A DNA stretch of 34,497 nt from Branchiostoma floridae (GCF_000003815.2 NC_049980.1:34121674-34156170), one strand, 5' to 3'; positions 19,150 through 29,790 are shown, numbered from the stretch's first letter. Notes: generated by a model not told the origin, from the sequence alone. A program made the numbers and translations.

Positions 19150-21140
19150 ATGGGCTTGTGGCGATGTGTGCCCACCTCTACATCAGGCCATTCGTATACA
19201 TGTACAGTCAAAACTGAACTAGTGACCACCTCTACACAAGGACCACCTGGCCATTGATATACAGTCAAACCTGTACAAGTGACCACCTCTACATAAGGAC
19301 CACCTGGCCATTGATATACAGCCAAACCTGTACAGGTGACCACCTCTACATAAGGACCGCCTGGTCATTAATATACATTCAAACCTGTAGTGGTGACAAC
19401 CTCTACATAAGGACCACCTGGCCATTGATATACAGTCAAAACTGAACTAGTGACCATCTCTACATAAGGACCACCTGGCCATTGATATACAGCCAAACCT
19501 GTACAAGTGACCACCTCTACTTAAGGACCACCTGGCCAATGATATACAGTCAAAACTGAACTAGTGACCACCTCTACATAAGGACCACCTGGCCATTGAT
19601 ATACAGCCAAACCTGTACTTGTGAGCACCTCTACATAAGGACCACCTGGCCATTGATATACAGTCAAACCTGTACAAGTGACCACCTCTACATAAGGACC
19701 ACCTGGCCATTGATATACAGCCAAACCTGTACTTGTGAGCACCTCTACATAAGGACCACCTGGCCATTGATATACAGTCAAACCTGTACAAGTGACCACC
19801 TCTACTTAAGGACCACCTGGCCAATGATATACAGTCAAAACTGAACTAGTGACCACCTCTACATAAGGACCACCTGGTCATTGATATACAGTCAAACCTG
19901 TACAAGTGACCACCTCTACTTAAGGACCACCTGGCCAATGATATACAGTCAAAACTGAACTAGTGACCACCTCTACATAAGGACCACCTGGTCATTGATA
20001 TACAGCCAAACCTGTACAAGTGACCACCTCTACATAAGGACCACCTGGCCAATGATATACAGTCAAAACTGAACTAGTGACCACCTCTACATAAGGACCA
20101 CCTGGCCATTGATATACAGTCAAACCTGTAGTGGTGAAAACCTCTACTTAAGGACCACCTGGACATTGATATACAGTCCAACCTGTACTAGTGACAACCT
20201 CTACTTAAGGACCGCCTGGTCATTGATATACATTCAAACCTGTACTAGTGACCACCTCTACATAAGGACCACCTGGCCATTGATATACAGCCAAACCTGT
20301 ACTAGTGACCACCTCTACATAAGGACCGCCTGGCCATTGATATACATTCAAACCTGTAGTGGTGACAACCTCTACATAAGGACCACCTGGCCAATGATAT
20401 ACAGTCAAAACTGAACTAGTGACCACCTCTACATAAGGACCACCTGGCCATTGATGTACAGTCAAACCTGTACTTATGAGCACCTCTACATAAGGACCAC
20501 CTGGCCATTGATGTACAGTCAAACCTGTACTTATGAGCACCTCTACATAAGGACCACCTGGCCATTGATGTACAGTCAAACCTGTACTTATGAGCACCTC
20601 TACATAAGGACCACCTGGCCATTGATGTACAGTCAAACCTGTACTTATGAGCACCTCTACATAAGGACCACCTGGCCATTGATGTACAGTCAAACCTGTA
20701 CTTATGAGCACCTCTACATAAGGACCTCCTGGCCATTGATGTACAGTCAAACCTGTACTTATGAGCACCTCTACATAAGGACCACCTGGCCATTGATGTA
20801 CAGTCAAACCTGTACTGGTGACCACCTCTACATAAGGACCACCTGGTCATTGATATACAGCCAAACCTGTACTTGTGAGCACCTCTACATAAGGACCACC
20901 TGGCCATTGATGTACAGTCAAACCTGTACTGGTGACCACCTCTACATAAGGACCACCTGGCCATTGATGTACAGTCAAACCTGTACAAGTGACCACCTCT
21001 ACATAAGGACCACCTGGCCATTGATATACAGCCAAACCTGTACTAGTGACCACCTCTACATAAGGACCACCTGGCCATTGATATACAGCCAAACCTGTAC
21101 TAGTGACCACCTCTACATAAGGACCACCTGGCCATCGTGA
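19150..21140 (+). repeat. 57-bp satellite array 1, about 35 copies
   Basis: The monomer is GTGACCACCTCTACATAAGG, then ACCACCTGGCCATTGATATA, then CAGTCAAACCTGTACAA. Sub-structure: variants with AAAACTGAACTAGTG recur every 114 bp (19837, 19951, 20065), a dimeric higher-order period. Six successive near-identical monomers carry ACTTATGAGC between 20471 and 20770, a sign of recent local amplification. Since 57 is 3 x 19, frames with 19-residue repeats stay open on both strands (up to 229 codons). These are not genes. Confidence 0.96.
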
Positions 21141-21190
21141 CCACTTTTTTGTGGTCTCTTAGGTAATTTCCCATTGATGCAGGTATCAAA
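21141..21190 (+). repeat. Right flank shared by the 57-bp arrays
   Basis: The sequence after the last monomer, GTGGTCTCTTAGGTAATTTC then CCATTGATG, corresponds to GGTGGTTCCTTAGATAATAT then CCCATTCAC at the end of the other array (31050-31085). It also forms a small hairpin, GACCAC-TTTTTT-GTGGTC. Confidence 0.55.
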
Positions 21191-21973
21191 AGTCTTACCC
21201 ATCTGTGTTTGTAAGTGCCATTACGGAAAAGTAAAGTTTAGCTGTCCACCACTGAAATATAATCAGGAATCCTGTATCGAGTGACCACCTGTCCAGGGGT
21301 ATCAGATCCCCCCCCCCCCCCCACGAGTGGCCTTCTTGCGCAGTTTTAAGTGTTTTATTCTATTTGATGTCTCGCCACCGCGTAACCCGAACCGCAGCTG
21401 CTTCCCGCCCGCGCAGGGCGGTTCCTCCGTTCCCGATGTGACCAATTAGTCACCGCCGAACAGCTGAAGGACTCTCGCGCCGATTCGCAGCGTTTCTGCC
21501 GCTTTCAAGTGGCGCCCATTTTACAGAAGAAAGGCGCGCAGACGAGATGGAGGCACACTCTCAGTCTCGACGATTCCGTAATTAGTGTGAATGTACAGCA
21601 CACAACAATCCATCGTCAGTTATCGTCTATAATTGCTGCCTACCCGATAGAATTAGTACCAACGCGCGCTAAGGTAGCTCGTTATCAGTGATTACGAGTA
21701 CGGGGATTCGTTGTATCTTATCTTAGAAACATTTTCTATTCAAAGAAACATCAAAGAATGTGACATATAAACGGACAAAGACAAAGCGACGGCGGGCTCA
21801 GGTCATGCACAACAACACTGCGCGAACCCTGGTGGTTTGGGGCTTGGTTTGGTCAACGTTGCATTGGAATCCCGCTTGTTGCACAGTATATGTTAGAGAC
21901 ATGGCTTCATGTAAAACGTACACGGGATTGTACCCTTACATACGCACGTACTTTCTTAAATGCGGCCCTTCAG
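21191..21973. other. Mostly unique stretch, partly GC-rich
   Basis: A further diverged 57-bp-like piece (GTGACCACCTGTCCAG) is at 21280, and a poly-C run at 21309-21322. The 21360-21540 stretch is GC- and CpG-rich relative to its surroundings and contains ATTGGTC-type sequence (GACCAATTAG at 21440). No coding or RNA feature could be supported. Confidence 0.4.
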
Positions 21974-21977
21974 TTAA

Positions 21978-22343
21978 GGCCCCCTCTCACTTGACGTGCG
22001 GCNNNNNNNNNNNNNNNNNNNNNNNNNNNNNNNNNNNNNNNNNNNNNNNNNNNNNNNNNNNNNNNNNNNNNNNNNNNNNNNNNNNNNNNNNNNNNNNNNN
22101 NNCCTGTCTTACATGCCTTAAAACGTCCTTGGGCTTCCCTGGAGATACTTCAACACGGTACTTTTTTGGTATTTTGTAGCATTTGTGATTCATCAGATCT
22201 TGCTCAATCAGTAAAAGTGTGACTTAGAAGGCCACATTATACACAACAAGTAAGAAAATTCGTTCTTTATCTCTGAAATTCGTTGAGCATCTTCCGAACG
22301 CAGCAATGCCGCAAGCGTGCCGCACGTCAAGTGAGAGGGGGCC
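21978..22343. mobile_element. MITE with TTAA target duplication, containing an assembly gap
   Basis: The left end GGCCCCCTCTCACTTGACGT then GCGGC and the right end are exact inverted copies over about 25 bp. TTAA flanks it at 21974-21977 and 22344-22347, as for piggyBac-type transposition. The interior includes 100 N (22003-22102), a placeholder gap of unknown true size. No transposase visible. Confidence 0.85.
22003..22102. other. Assembly gap, 100 N
   Basis: Exactly 100 N, which usually marks a gap of unknown length. It lies inside a MITE, immediately after its left inverted repeat. Confidence 1.
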
Positions 22344-22347
22344 TTAA

Positions 22348-22820
22348 ACCGGGGGTTCAGCAAGGTTTAGCATGTCTATACTTTTCGCGCAGGCGCAGTA
22401 CGTTCCGGTGACGTGCTATCCTCAGGATGCCACAAGACACGCCTGCGCAAAAAGCCCTTGGATTCTCAATACTAGATTCCAACAGATACAAGGCACGCAA
22501 GGGAAGACATTGTGTCATTTTAACCTACTTAGCTTGCTGAAAGCAGACCTAAAGCACAGAGGGAGAGCCCGTACTACAACAGTAAAGAAACCCCAAGAGC
22601 TAAGGAAGCTTGCAGGATGCAAAGCACAGTGAAAAAAAATATAAAGAAAGACTGAATGCAGCTACTGTGGGCCTACGGGATTTTCCAAATACTATGCAGG
22701 ACGGAAGACCTGGTGCATCCCTGGTCTTGTAACTAGCCAGCGAAAGGGGATGTCACCCAGCAAGGGGCGGTATAACTTGTCGTGTGTAAACATGTGCGAA
22801 CATGTGTGATTACGTCGACC
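22348..22820. other. Unassigned stretch with a short inverted repeat
   Basis: CTTTTCGCGCAGGCGCAG at 22380 and ACGCCTGCGCAAAAAG at 22439 are near inverted copies, perhaps a small hairpin element. The 86-codon ORF here has no recognisable features. Confidence 0.35.
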
Positions 22821-22821
22821 G

Positions 22822-22822
<1 letters not shown>

Positions 22823-22853
<31 letters not shown>

Positions 22854-22897
22854 GATGATAGATGCAGACTACAGTGACTGATGGTGATGATGATGAA
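22823..22897. repeat. GAT trinucleotide microsatellite
   Basis: Interrupted (GAT)n run. The preceding GTCGACCGATGATGATG also occurs at 3681, so this microsatellite grew on a dispersed sequence. Confidence 0.85.
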
Positions 22898-23563
22898 TTA
22901 GCCTCGGGCATGAGTTTGCAAATAAAGCCTGTCTTGTGTAAATCCACTGGATACGCCATGACGTCAAAGCCATGTTCCACATGGACAAAATAAACACCAG
23001 AATATTGCTTTGCTGACGGGAATAAAGGTTACAAGAATAAAGAAATGTATTTTTACGCTGTTGTGTCGAGGGCAATTGAGATGTACATTGTCACAACTAT
23101 TGGTTATATTGACCAAACGCGACAATTTTGGAATCTTGCAAAATAGAATCAAATTCCTAAAATAGGTTTTGAACGTAGAAGCAGAATATAGTTGTTATTT
23201 CAAATTTAATTCACAATCCATGTAAATACCTTGTATTATACTTTGTATGAATCTCGTTTGTCGCGTAAGTGTGTGTGTGTGTTTTGCATTTTCACGCATA
23301 CCATTGTTTTGCTTTACATTAAACGTACCTAGAATTAAGTTGTTGACACATTCGCTGCTGATTGTTGGTCATTCCTCCTGGATGTTGTGTAAATGATGTG
23401 GTCACTCAGAACAGGCTCGTTCTGTCGAGTGCCATCCACAGCGGGACCAACAAGCCTCGCACAGCGTAGCGTTAAGGGCCATTAACCAGGTTTTGAGATG
23501 TTGACGAAAATGTTGACCAGATGCACATGTTTGTCATGCTGTATGTATGTCTTACGTAATAAC

Positions 23564-23771
23564 CTGTAAATGCAGAAATGTTCGCGGTGGATTAATGTTC
23601 GGGGTTTTCGCAGTGACCACTTCACAGTGAACTTAAAACCACCGCGAACATTTTTCTATCATGGTATTAGACTGCCGTCTATGGTGTTACCGCGAAATTA
23701 AAACCATTGCGAAAAGTCCTTATTCCCACTACCGCGAAATTAAGTTCCCGCGAACTTAACTGCGTTTACAG
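23564..23771. mobile_element. MITE rich in CGCGAA motifs
   Basis: The left end CTGTAAATGCAGAAATGTTC then GCGG is mirrored by the right end, which on the other strand reads CTGTAAACGCAGTTAAGTTC then GCGG. The inside repeats ACCGCGAA-type motifs in both orientations. Coordinates are approximate by a few bases. No coding capacity. Confidence 0.75.
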
Positions 23772-25328
23772 TAGTAATTAAGTTTAGCATTTAGTAACAT
23801 GCAGAGCATGTGGGCACTCCTAAAAAGGCACGTGCGCTGGAGTGCCATCCACAGCGGCACCAACCAGCCTGGGGTCGGAAAGTGAACAAAGTAACGTGAA
23901 GTGTTATTGAGCAGCTTTTCCGGCCATGACGAAATGTCTAACCACATGTATAATGCTCTAGATATGTCTTACGTAATAAGTTGTCTTACGTAAGATTATC
24001 ATTAGTCACATTTCTTGAGTACACCGGGTGCCCCATTTTCTGCTTGATTGAGTATCTCTCCCTCACAAAAGCGCGCAGAGTATCTCTCCCTTACACACGT
24101 GCGTTAGAAACACGTGGAACAAACGTAGATCAGAGACTTCCCAATGCGTATGTGTCCGTCTCTTTGTGGAAAAGTGCCAACAAAAGTGTTAAAAATCCAT
24201 ATTGTGTAAAAGCTGTTGCAACTTGAAACGCATTTTGCTTCGATAGATTAGGTTCGATTGCTAATTCATGCGTCGATTTCTGGGAAAGTGCAATCAAAAG
24301 AGTTATAAATGCGTGTCGCTAAAATGTTGCTCTTGATAGTCGCAACTTGAAACGTATTTTGTTCAAATGGATCTATTCTAGAAGATCACATCGTCGCTAA
24401 AAGCGTGTACTTGTAATGTGTGGGCGCCCGTGAGTTCTAAATTTAAGCCAAAATCTATAGATGCTCTGCTTGTCACAAGCTTTATACTTGTCAACAAATG
24501 TATTGAATTACTTTTCCAGGGCAATACACTCAAACTAGAAGCATTTAATATTAAAAATCTTCATGTAGTATGGCTGTCCCAGATAGATAGTTGTTAGGCC
24601 TATTTTGTAAGAATGGTTCCATCCATTGACAACATTCCTGCCAACAATATGACTCACCGGTATAGATAGTTGTTAGACCTTTATTCTGAATATTGCTACA
24701 TTCATTGACAACATTTCTGCTTACAATATGTTACTGAGAAAGGCTCCCAGACAACATCTATTGCATCATATCTTTATACGAATGAATTATATGGGCATTT
24801 ATTGTACATGTTTTGCCCAACCGAGCTAGGAGCAGGGCACAATAAAGCTAAAAACACACATGTACTCGTAAAAGCACGTGGATCTAGTAGAAGTTCGTCT
24901 TCTTCTCGCTTCTTGCGTATGTAAATGGTCATGGTGAAAACCATTGGTAATGCTTACTAATGGCAAAAACATAGTGTTGTATTGGTTTAGCAATAATTGA
25001 TTTGTAAAAGCGACTGCGGAATCTAAAAATTTCAATACTACTTATATGTCTAAAGTGAATGAGTTTTTCTATGATTTTTACGTTACCAAACAAGACAGCA
25101 CCATCCTCATCTTCTACTCTGTTTGAGGCATATAATTGGCGGATTCTTTGATGGATGTTTTATTTTCCATATTGCACCCTGCTGCTTGTAACTGAACTGT
25201 GGAAAATCACCCAAGCTAACCGTGTAAATGCCTGTAAAACATTTTTCACGCAGAGGCCGTTAAACTCTCCCACAGTGCCCAAAGACTTAACCCCGAATCT
25301 ACAATGAATTGTTCTTGATTGCTTTCAG

Positions 25329-25430
25329 AAGCCGAAGAAGATCCTTACAGCTGAGGGTGACGGTTTTAATGGACAATTCAAATTAAGCAAAGATGCCATT
25401 AGAACCCTTGACATGGACTTTGAGTGGTCA
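25329..25430 (+). pseudogene. Exon-like segment encoding an FNGQF motif
   Basis: A polypyrimidine-AG acceptor (TTGATTGCTTTCAG, ending 25328) and a strong donor (GTAAGT, from 25431) bound 102 bases, exactly 34 codons. The frame reads KPKKILTAEGDGFNGQFKLS and KDAIRTLDMDFEWS. A related frame at 28650-28767 reads NNFNGQFRLIKGATRINDVG. The shared FNGQF is written TTTAATGGACAATTC here and TTCAACGGGCAATTC there: three synonymous differences and no replacement, as expected for sequence once under protein-level selection. I do not recognise the family. The frame stays open past the donor to a stop at about 25573, so a terminal exon is also possible. No upstream or downstream partner exon was found, so it may be a relic of a tandem gene family. 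It is called a pseudogene only for lack of a visible gene. Confidence 0.35.
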
Positions 25431-25460
25431 GTAAGTGGACATGCTCGGGTGAGGAGAGCT

Positions 25461-25865
25461 GGTGTGGGTACCAGAGCGGAGGAGGAGAGAGTGTCATTGT
25501 TTACAACGGATCATCCCTGCATCACTATAACTCTCAGAAAAATGCTAACACTTTACATTCAACACTGGAATTAACACTTTAGGGACGTACCCTCTACACG
25601 AACTCCTTCGACCTTGTTCACAGAATGAATGACCCTTCTATCCTTTTATTTCCAGCAGTGACGTGAGGAACGCACTACTTTTTCAGGAGGGGGTCATAAG
25701 TATCAGAAAGTCTATGTCGCCCCCGTCTTTTTAGAGAAGTCCCTATAGTGTTAATTCCTGTTCTGGATGTAAAGTGTTGCATTTTTCTATAATATATTCT
25801 ACCAACACAGATCATGCTAACTGTCGGGACCTTCATATGACTGGTGGAAAGCCGACGCTAACAAA
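25461..25865. other. Spacer between duplicated copies
   Basis: AACACT-type inverted stretches: ACATTCAACACTGGAATTAA at 25555 and TTAATTCCTGTTCTGGATGT at 25750 are near reverse complements, so the piece of about 230 bp may be a small palindromic element. Nothing coding recognised. Confidence 0.4.
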
Positions 25866-26242
25866 CAAGAAGGATTTAATAGACGATAAAATAGATATCA
25901 GAATATTGCTCTGCTGACTGAGAATAAAGGTTTCATGAATAGAAAACGTTTTCTAAGATGATTGTTATATGGCTAATTTTCCTGTTTTGAGCTCCAATTG
26001 AAGATTTCATAATGTTGCAGATAAAAGTCAACCCGTTAAAGTAGCTGCAATAGAAACAGACGAAGAATAGTTCTTATTTGTATAAACTTTTATTTATCTA
26101 TTCATACGTAAGTTTTATTGTATACTTTTCTTTTGTTTTGCGTGCAATTGATCGTCAGGCATGAATTTGCCATAAACATGTAATTTTACTCAAAAAAAAT
26201 AGTGCAAGAAGGAAGGAAAGAAACTTAAGGGAGGACTGAAGG

Positions 26243-26320
26243 ATGAAAGAAAGAAAGAAAGAAAGAAAGAAAAAGAAAGAAAGAAAGAAAGAAAGAAAGG
26301 AAGGAAGAAAGGAAGAAAGA
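26243..26320. repeat. (GAAA)n microsatellite
   Basis: GAAA repeats with a few GGAA interruptions. The minus-strand Phe/Leu/Ser-rich frame over it is not a gene. Confidence 0.92.
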
Positions 26321-26473
26321 AAGACCTTTTGCAATGTACCCGACCACTTGTTTTCCAAAGAAGAAGTCATGCGTAATACGTTATCCACATGCCTTTGATT
26401 AGGTACAATGGACTCTCCATGTGACGTGTCCCACTGTCTGCTGCAGAGTACGTCTCCGCATCCCTTTGTTTAA

Positions 26474-26661
26474 GCCCCATTTACAAATCAAGAATTTAGC
26501 TCGGCCGAGTTGTCAGCTATCTCTAAATTACGAGGAGGTATGACCCTGATGCCGACAAAGAAACTCTGCCATTTGTTCGTATTCATCAGAGTCATGCCTC
26601 CTCGTAATTTAGAGCTCGCTGACAACTCGGCCGAGCTAAGTTCTTGATTTGTAAAGGGGGC
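26474..26661. mobile_element. Near-perfect foldback MITE with TTAA target duplication
   Basis: Two arms of about 80 bp, left beginning GCCCCATTTACAAATCAAGA and right (other strand) GCCCCCTTTACAAATCAAGA, surround a loop of about 30 bp. TTAA flanks at 26470-26473 and 26662-26665. The arms share CTCGGCCGAGTTGTCAGC and AAATTACGAGGAGG, differing at only a few sites. The TTAA suggests piggyBac-type mobilisation. Confidence 0.88.
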
Positions 26662-27629
26662 TTAAATGGGGCTTTAGGAACAACAGGTTGGAGAGAACCA
26701 CGTGTGACGTGTCCCAGCCTCTACTACACGTGCACCGGCACCACGTGGAACTGACATGGGGTCAACGGCGTTCTAATGGAAGTTTCGATTTCTGGAAAAG
26801 TGCCTGCAAGAGTTAAAAATGCGTGTCGCGAAAAGGCAGCGTTATTAATGGAAAGCAGAGACTTGAGAATTATTTTGCTTGAGTAGATTTATTCTAAAAG
26901 ATCACATCGTCACTAAAAGCTGTGGTACTTGTCCTATATGTGACCCGTGAGTTCTAAATGTACATCAGAACGAGTACAAATATATTACTCTGATTACTAC
27001 ACACAGTTCAAAACTGCTAACAACCATTTTTAGAAGTTTTGATTAGAAGCATTCGTTTGAAATGTCTTGCTCTTCAAGTAGTACGGCGCTCCCGGATAAA
27101 AATTTATGTTTGTTTTACCTTTTAAAATATTTTGAGAAATGTTTCATTTATATTCACATAACATTCCTGCCAACAATATGTTGCTAATAAAGGCAAAACA
27201 AGGTCTATTGCATGTTTTACATGTATATATATTAAACTGTGTCAAACTTTCTTGTGTTTTTGTGGCAAGTCGCATATTAAGCTTACCGTGTATATGTCTT
27301 TAAGACATTTGCACCCAGAGGTCCTTAAACTATCCCACAGTCCCCACAGACTATATCTAGTGGGCTGTCTTGGACATGCCCGGGCCTGTGTGGATTCTAC
27401 TCGTAACCTTGTCCACAGAAGAAGGAGGGAGGGAGCAACATCGACTAATGAGTAATAGAAGAGCACTCACGAAAGCACGTCACAGGTTGGCCCGAGTGGC
27501 CTGTAAGAGCTCAGTACTCTAAATAACTCTCAGGACGAGTCCTTCACATTGCTTCAGTTCACAATACGCACGAGATCTTGTGAAGTATGTCTTAATTTTT
27601 GATTGCATTGAACCATGTCTGTGGGTTAA

Positions 27630-28090
27630 TGAATGAATGGAGACCTTTATTGTACATTCATACCCACTGGGTTCAGTACAGGTCACAATAAATGATACAA
27701 CATGATATAATGATACAATGAATCTACACTACTCAAGAATCGTATTCTACTGCGTACATTCGGCTTCTCTTTTCTTTGTGATATTGAAAATGTAAGAACA
27801 GATATGCTTTATAAGTAAAGGTTTGTCTAGATTCATAAGGAATATAAATTTGTCTATATTACTTAGTCGTGTGAAATGGGGGAACATGGAATCTATTAGT
27901 CTGTAGAGTTCAGCTCTCTCTTTGTTGTGCAAGCTACATTCTACTACAAAATGATGTTCGTCTTGTAACTTATCTAGATTGCAGTATCTACATATTCGTT
28001 GTTCTAGAGGAGTGCGGTTATGTCTTCCGGTTTCGATGTGTAATTTGTGGCAAATGAGAACAAGCCAATCAGCTCTAATAAACAATTCAA
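27630..28090 (-). mobile_element. 5'-truncated LINE, minus strand
   Basis: The minus strand carries the end of a non-LTR retrotransposon reading frame (27747-28085) followed by a short 3' UTR ending AATAAAGGTCTCCATTCATT then CATT near 27630. The left end beyond 28090 is lost. No target duplication was identified. Confidence 0.75.
27747..28085 (-). pseudogene. LINE ORF2 C-terminal fragment with Cys-His motif
   Basis: The 112-residue product contains CRYCNLDKLQDEHHFVVECS, a C-x2-C...H-x4-C arrangement (Cys about 33 and 36, then His and Cys) that closes many non-LTR retrotransposon polyproteins after the reverse transcriptase. It is preceded by HIETGRHNRTPLEQRICRYC, the usual lead-in, and followed by an SNIDKFIFLMN-type helix and an end in KKREAECTQ. 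No endonuclease or reverse-transcriptase core remains, so it is a dead fragment. The Met at 28085 is only the first in-frame one at the truncation point. Confidence 0.8.
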
Positions 28091-28640
28091 GCTAATTAAA
28101 GATACGGCTGACGACACTTCTGCGTAAGATCACGTGTTAGTGAGATCACGTGTCCGTAACTCGCGTGACGTTCTAAAGTGATTGATCATCAGTATTGATC
28201 CTGATGAATGCAACAGTGGTCGTTGAAAATTTAATCTGCGTTTAGTTTTGTGTTGGAAGAAAGTTTAGCTTTGTACTATGATTACTACCAACACAGATGA
28301 GCTTCCATGATAATCAAAATTGTCTTTATGGCCATTGGATAGTTGGATACTTTGTTCACCCCATTCGCTATCATACATCATTATTATACGTTCTTATTTT
28401 CATGCTTACAACATACAACTATTCACAAAATACATCAAAATAATTTTTCTGTATCTGTAGTTTTTACCATTATGATGATAATGTTGTTTCCCCTATTGTT
28501 TCTTTTATCACTGTGGTTGTTACATTTTATATTTTGTTACATTTCCATGGACATATCTTATCTGAAAGCAAAGAATAAAGTTCTAAAGGTGATCGGACTA
28601 AACAAACTTGAAATAGGGGTGTTAACCCAACAAAAATGGT
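28091..28640. other. AT-rich stretch without a supported gene
   Basis: The 99-codon frame at 28343-28642 is hydrophobic and AT-driven with no family resemblance; I do not support it as a gene. CTACCAACACAGAT at 28286 also occurs at 25799, extending the local duplication pattern. Confidence 0.35.
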
Positions 28641-28649
28641 GATGGCGGA

Positions 28650-28767
28650 AGTGGCAGCAAAGAGGACGGGGCGTCGTGACCCAGATGACACTCCAGAACA
28701 ACTTCAACGGGCAATTCAGACTCATCAAGGGTGCCACCAGAATCAATGACGTTGGTGCAGAACACTA
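28650..28767 (+). pseudogene. Second exon-like segment with FNGQF motif
   Basis: The frame ending in TAG at 28767 reads VTQMTLQNNFNGQFRLIKGA then TRINDVGAEH. It matches the 25329-25430 segment over about 20 residues (FNGQF, a basic residue, Leu, Lys, Ala/Thr, Arg, Asp-Val/Met). No good splice acceptor is visible just upstream, and the frame is closed by a stop at about 28640. A decayed terminal exon of the same gene family is the simplest reading. Function not recognised. The sequence after it (AAGCACGTGGCC, TCAGAGCTCA) resembles 27470-27515. Confidence 0.3.
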
Positions 28768-29023
28768 GAACAATGGATATTGATTAACTGAAGAGAGATC
28801 GTGAAGCACGTGGCCGGATAACCCGAGGTGCTTGTCAGAGCTCATGGGCCCACGTAACAATTCCGAAGTATACTTGTCATTTGTCACATTTGTTAAAATC
28901 TCGGGTTTTTAAAGCTCAGATATGAAGTTGGTTTCGAAAGTTGTGTGGTGATCAGAAATATCTTGAAACTTAAACCACACAAAAGTGCCATGAAGCACAA
29001 CTATCGTATACAGCCAAACCTGT

Positions 29024-29724
29024 CAGCATTGTAAGTATGTTATACAGACGCATGATTCTACCACTACTTGAGTATTGCGACATTGTTTGGGAAAATTGTA
29101 ACATCACCAAGCAGCGACAACTTCAGGTTCTTCAAAATCGAGCTGCCAGGGTCATCCTACAAATGAAGCGACGATCCAGTGTCCAAGACCTACACAGCAG
29201 ACTCAACTGGAAGTATCTTACGCAGCGGAGAAAGGAACACATGTGTGTGATGGTCTTTAAATGTATTAACGGGCTTGTCCCGACATACCTGGATACCACC
29301 TTTGTACACAACCACCTGTTACACAGCCATAACACCAGACAAGCCTCTTTGCTCCATAAACCCAATTACACAAACACAGCTGGCCACCGCACATTTGCAT
29401 ACAGAGGAGCAACATATTACAATACCCTTTCGGCGGACATTAGACATGCACCAACTCTACGGCAGTTTAAAGCTGCCCTAAGACACACTCCTCCGCACAT
29501 GGACCTCTGACCTCCACCGTTGACGTTTTTGTTCTGACCTCGACAACTGTTCTTGGTAAAGACGCTTCGGTTTATTTGTATATATTGTTTGTTGTCCTCT
29601 GGTTGTCTTACTGAATGTAACACGTTTCGTTTTTGTTATTTATGTAGTGGGCCCCCTTGGAAATCAACTTCAAACAAGTTGAAGGGGCTACCCACATGTT
29701 TTGAGATGAATAAATAAATAAATA
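29024..29724 (+). mobile_element. 5'-truncated CR1-like LINE inserted in a satellite monomer
   Basis: AAACCTGT occurs at 29016-29023 and 29725-29732 and completes a 57-bp monomer when the insert is removed, so it is the target-site duplication. The insert holds the end of the polymerase frame, a 3' UTR beginning at TGACCTCCACC, a closing motif (GGGCCCCCTTGGAAATCAAC ... GTTGAAGGGGCTACCC, able to form a hairpin) and a (TAAA)n tail. It is about 700 bp of an element normally several kb long. Confidence 0.88.
29037..29510 (+). pseudogene. LINE reverse-transcriptase C-terminal domain fragment
   Basis: The 157-residue frame begins MLYRRMILPLLEYCDIVWEN and continues QLQVLQNRAARVIL, then YLTQRRKEHMCVMVFKCING, then FAYRGATYYNTLSADIRHAP and RQFKAALRH. 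This is the stereotyped thumb and C-terminal region of CR1/Jockey-type non-LTR reverse transcriptases: LPHLEYCDxVW, LQNRAAR, a helix with R-R and a closing W/Y-N-LP-like and FK-L motif. It has no stops. The catalytic FADD and the endonuclease lie upstream in the parent element and are missing through 5' truncation, so the product could not reverse-transcribe. The start Met is incidental, since the frame entered from upstream. Confidence 0.88.
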
Positions 29725-29790
29725 AAACCTGTACTAGTGACCACATCTACATAAGGACCACCCGGTCAGTGATACATACAGTCAAATTAC

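Larger units (their letters stand above)
22900..25460 (+). repeat. Tandemly duplicated locus, copy X
   Basis: Parts recur in order at 25870-27460: AGAATATTGCTTTGCTGACG at 23000 with AGAATATTGCTCTGCTGACT at 25900, both followed by AATAAAGGTT; GATTTCTGG then AATGCGTGTCGC at about 24275 with 26790; AGATCACATCGTC at 24383 with 26900; and ACCGTGTAAATGCCTGTAAA at 25219 with ACCGTGTATATGTCTTTAAG at 27284. Within it, 23380-23560 is itself duplicated at 23795-23980 (GAGTGCCATCCACAGCGG, then GTCTTACGTAATAA) on either side of a MITE. AATAAA motifs could be polyadenylation signals of a tandem gene family. Confidence 0.6.
25866..27500 (+). repeat. Tandemly duplicated locus, copy Y
   Basis: Diverged copy of 22900-25460. 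It matches through 27460 (CATGCCCGGGCCTGTGTGG against CATGCTCGGGTGAGGAG; CCTTGTCCACAGAA against CCTTGTTCACAGAA), but the exon-like segment of copy X is absent. It contains its own AATAAAGG (about 25923), a GAAA microsatellite and a foldback MITE. Confidence 0.5.

Noticed and set aside
19134-21140. 19-residue-repeat ORFs on both strands
   Set aside because: The 57-bp monomer is a multiple of three without stops in several frames. There is no other sign of coding.
21360-21540. CpG-rich promoter
   Set aside because: The stretch is GC-rich and has a CCAAT-like site, but no adjoining first exon, TATA or initiator could be supported.
26155-26388. Phe/Ser/Leu-rich minus-strand ORF with a membrane-like stretch
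   Set aside because: It is a translation of the GAAA microsatellite.
28343-28642. 99-codon hydrophobic ORF as a membrane protein
   Set aside because: Composition follows AT-rich DNA (Phe, Ile, Leu, His, Met), with no family motif and no context. Likely chance.
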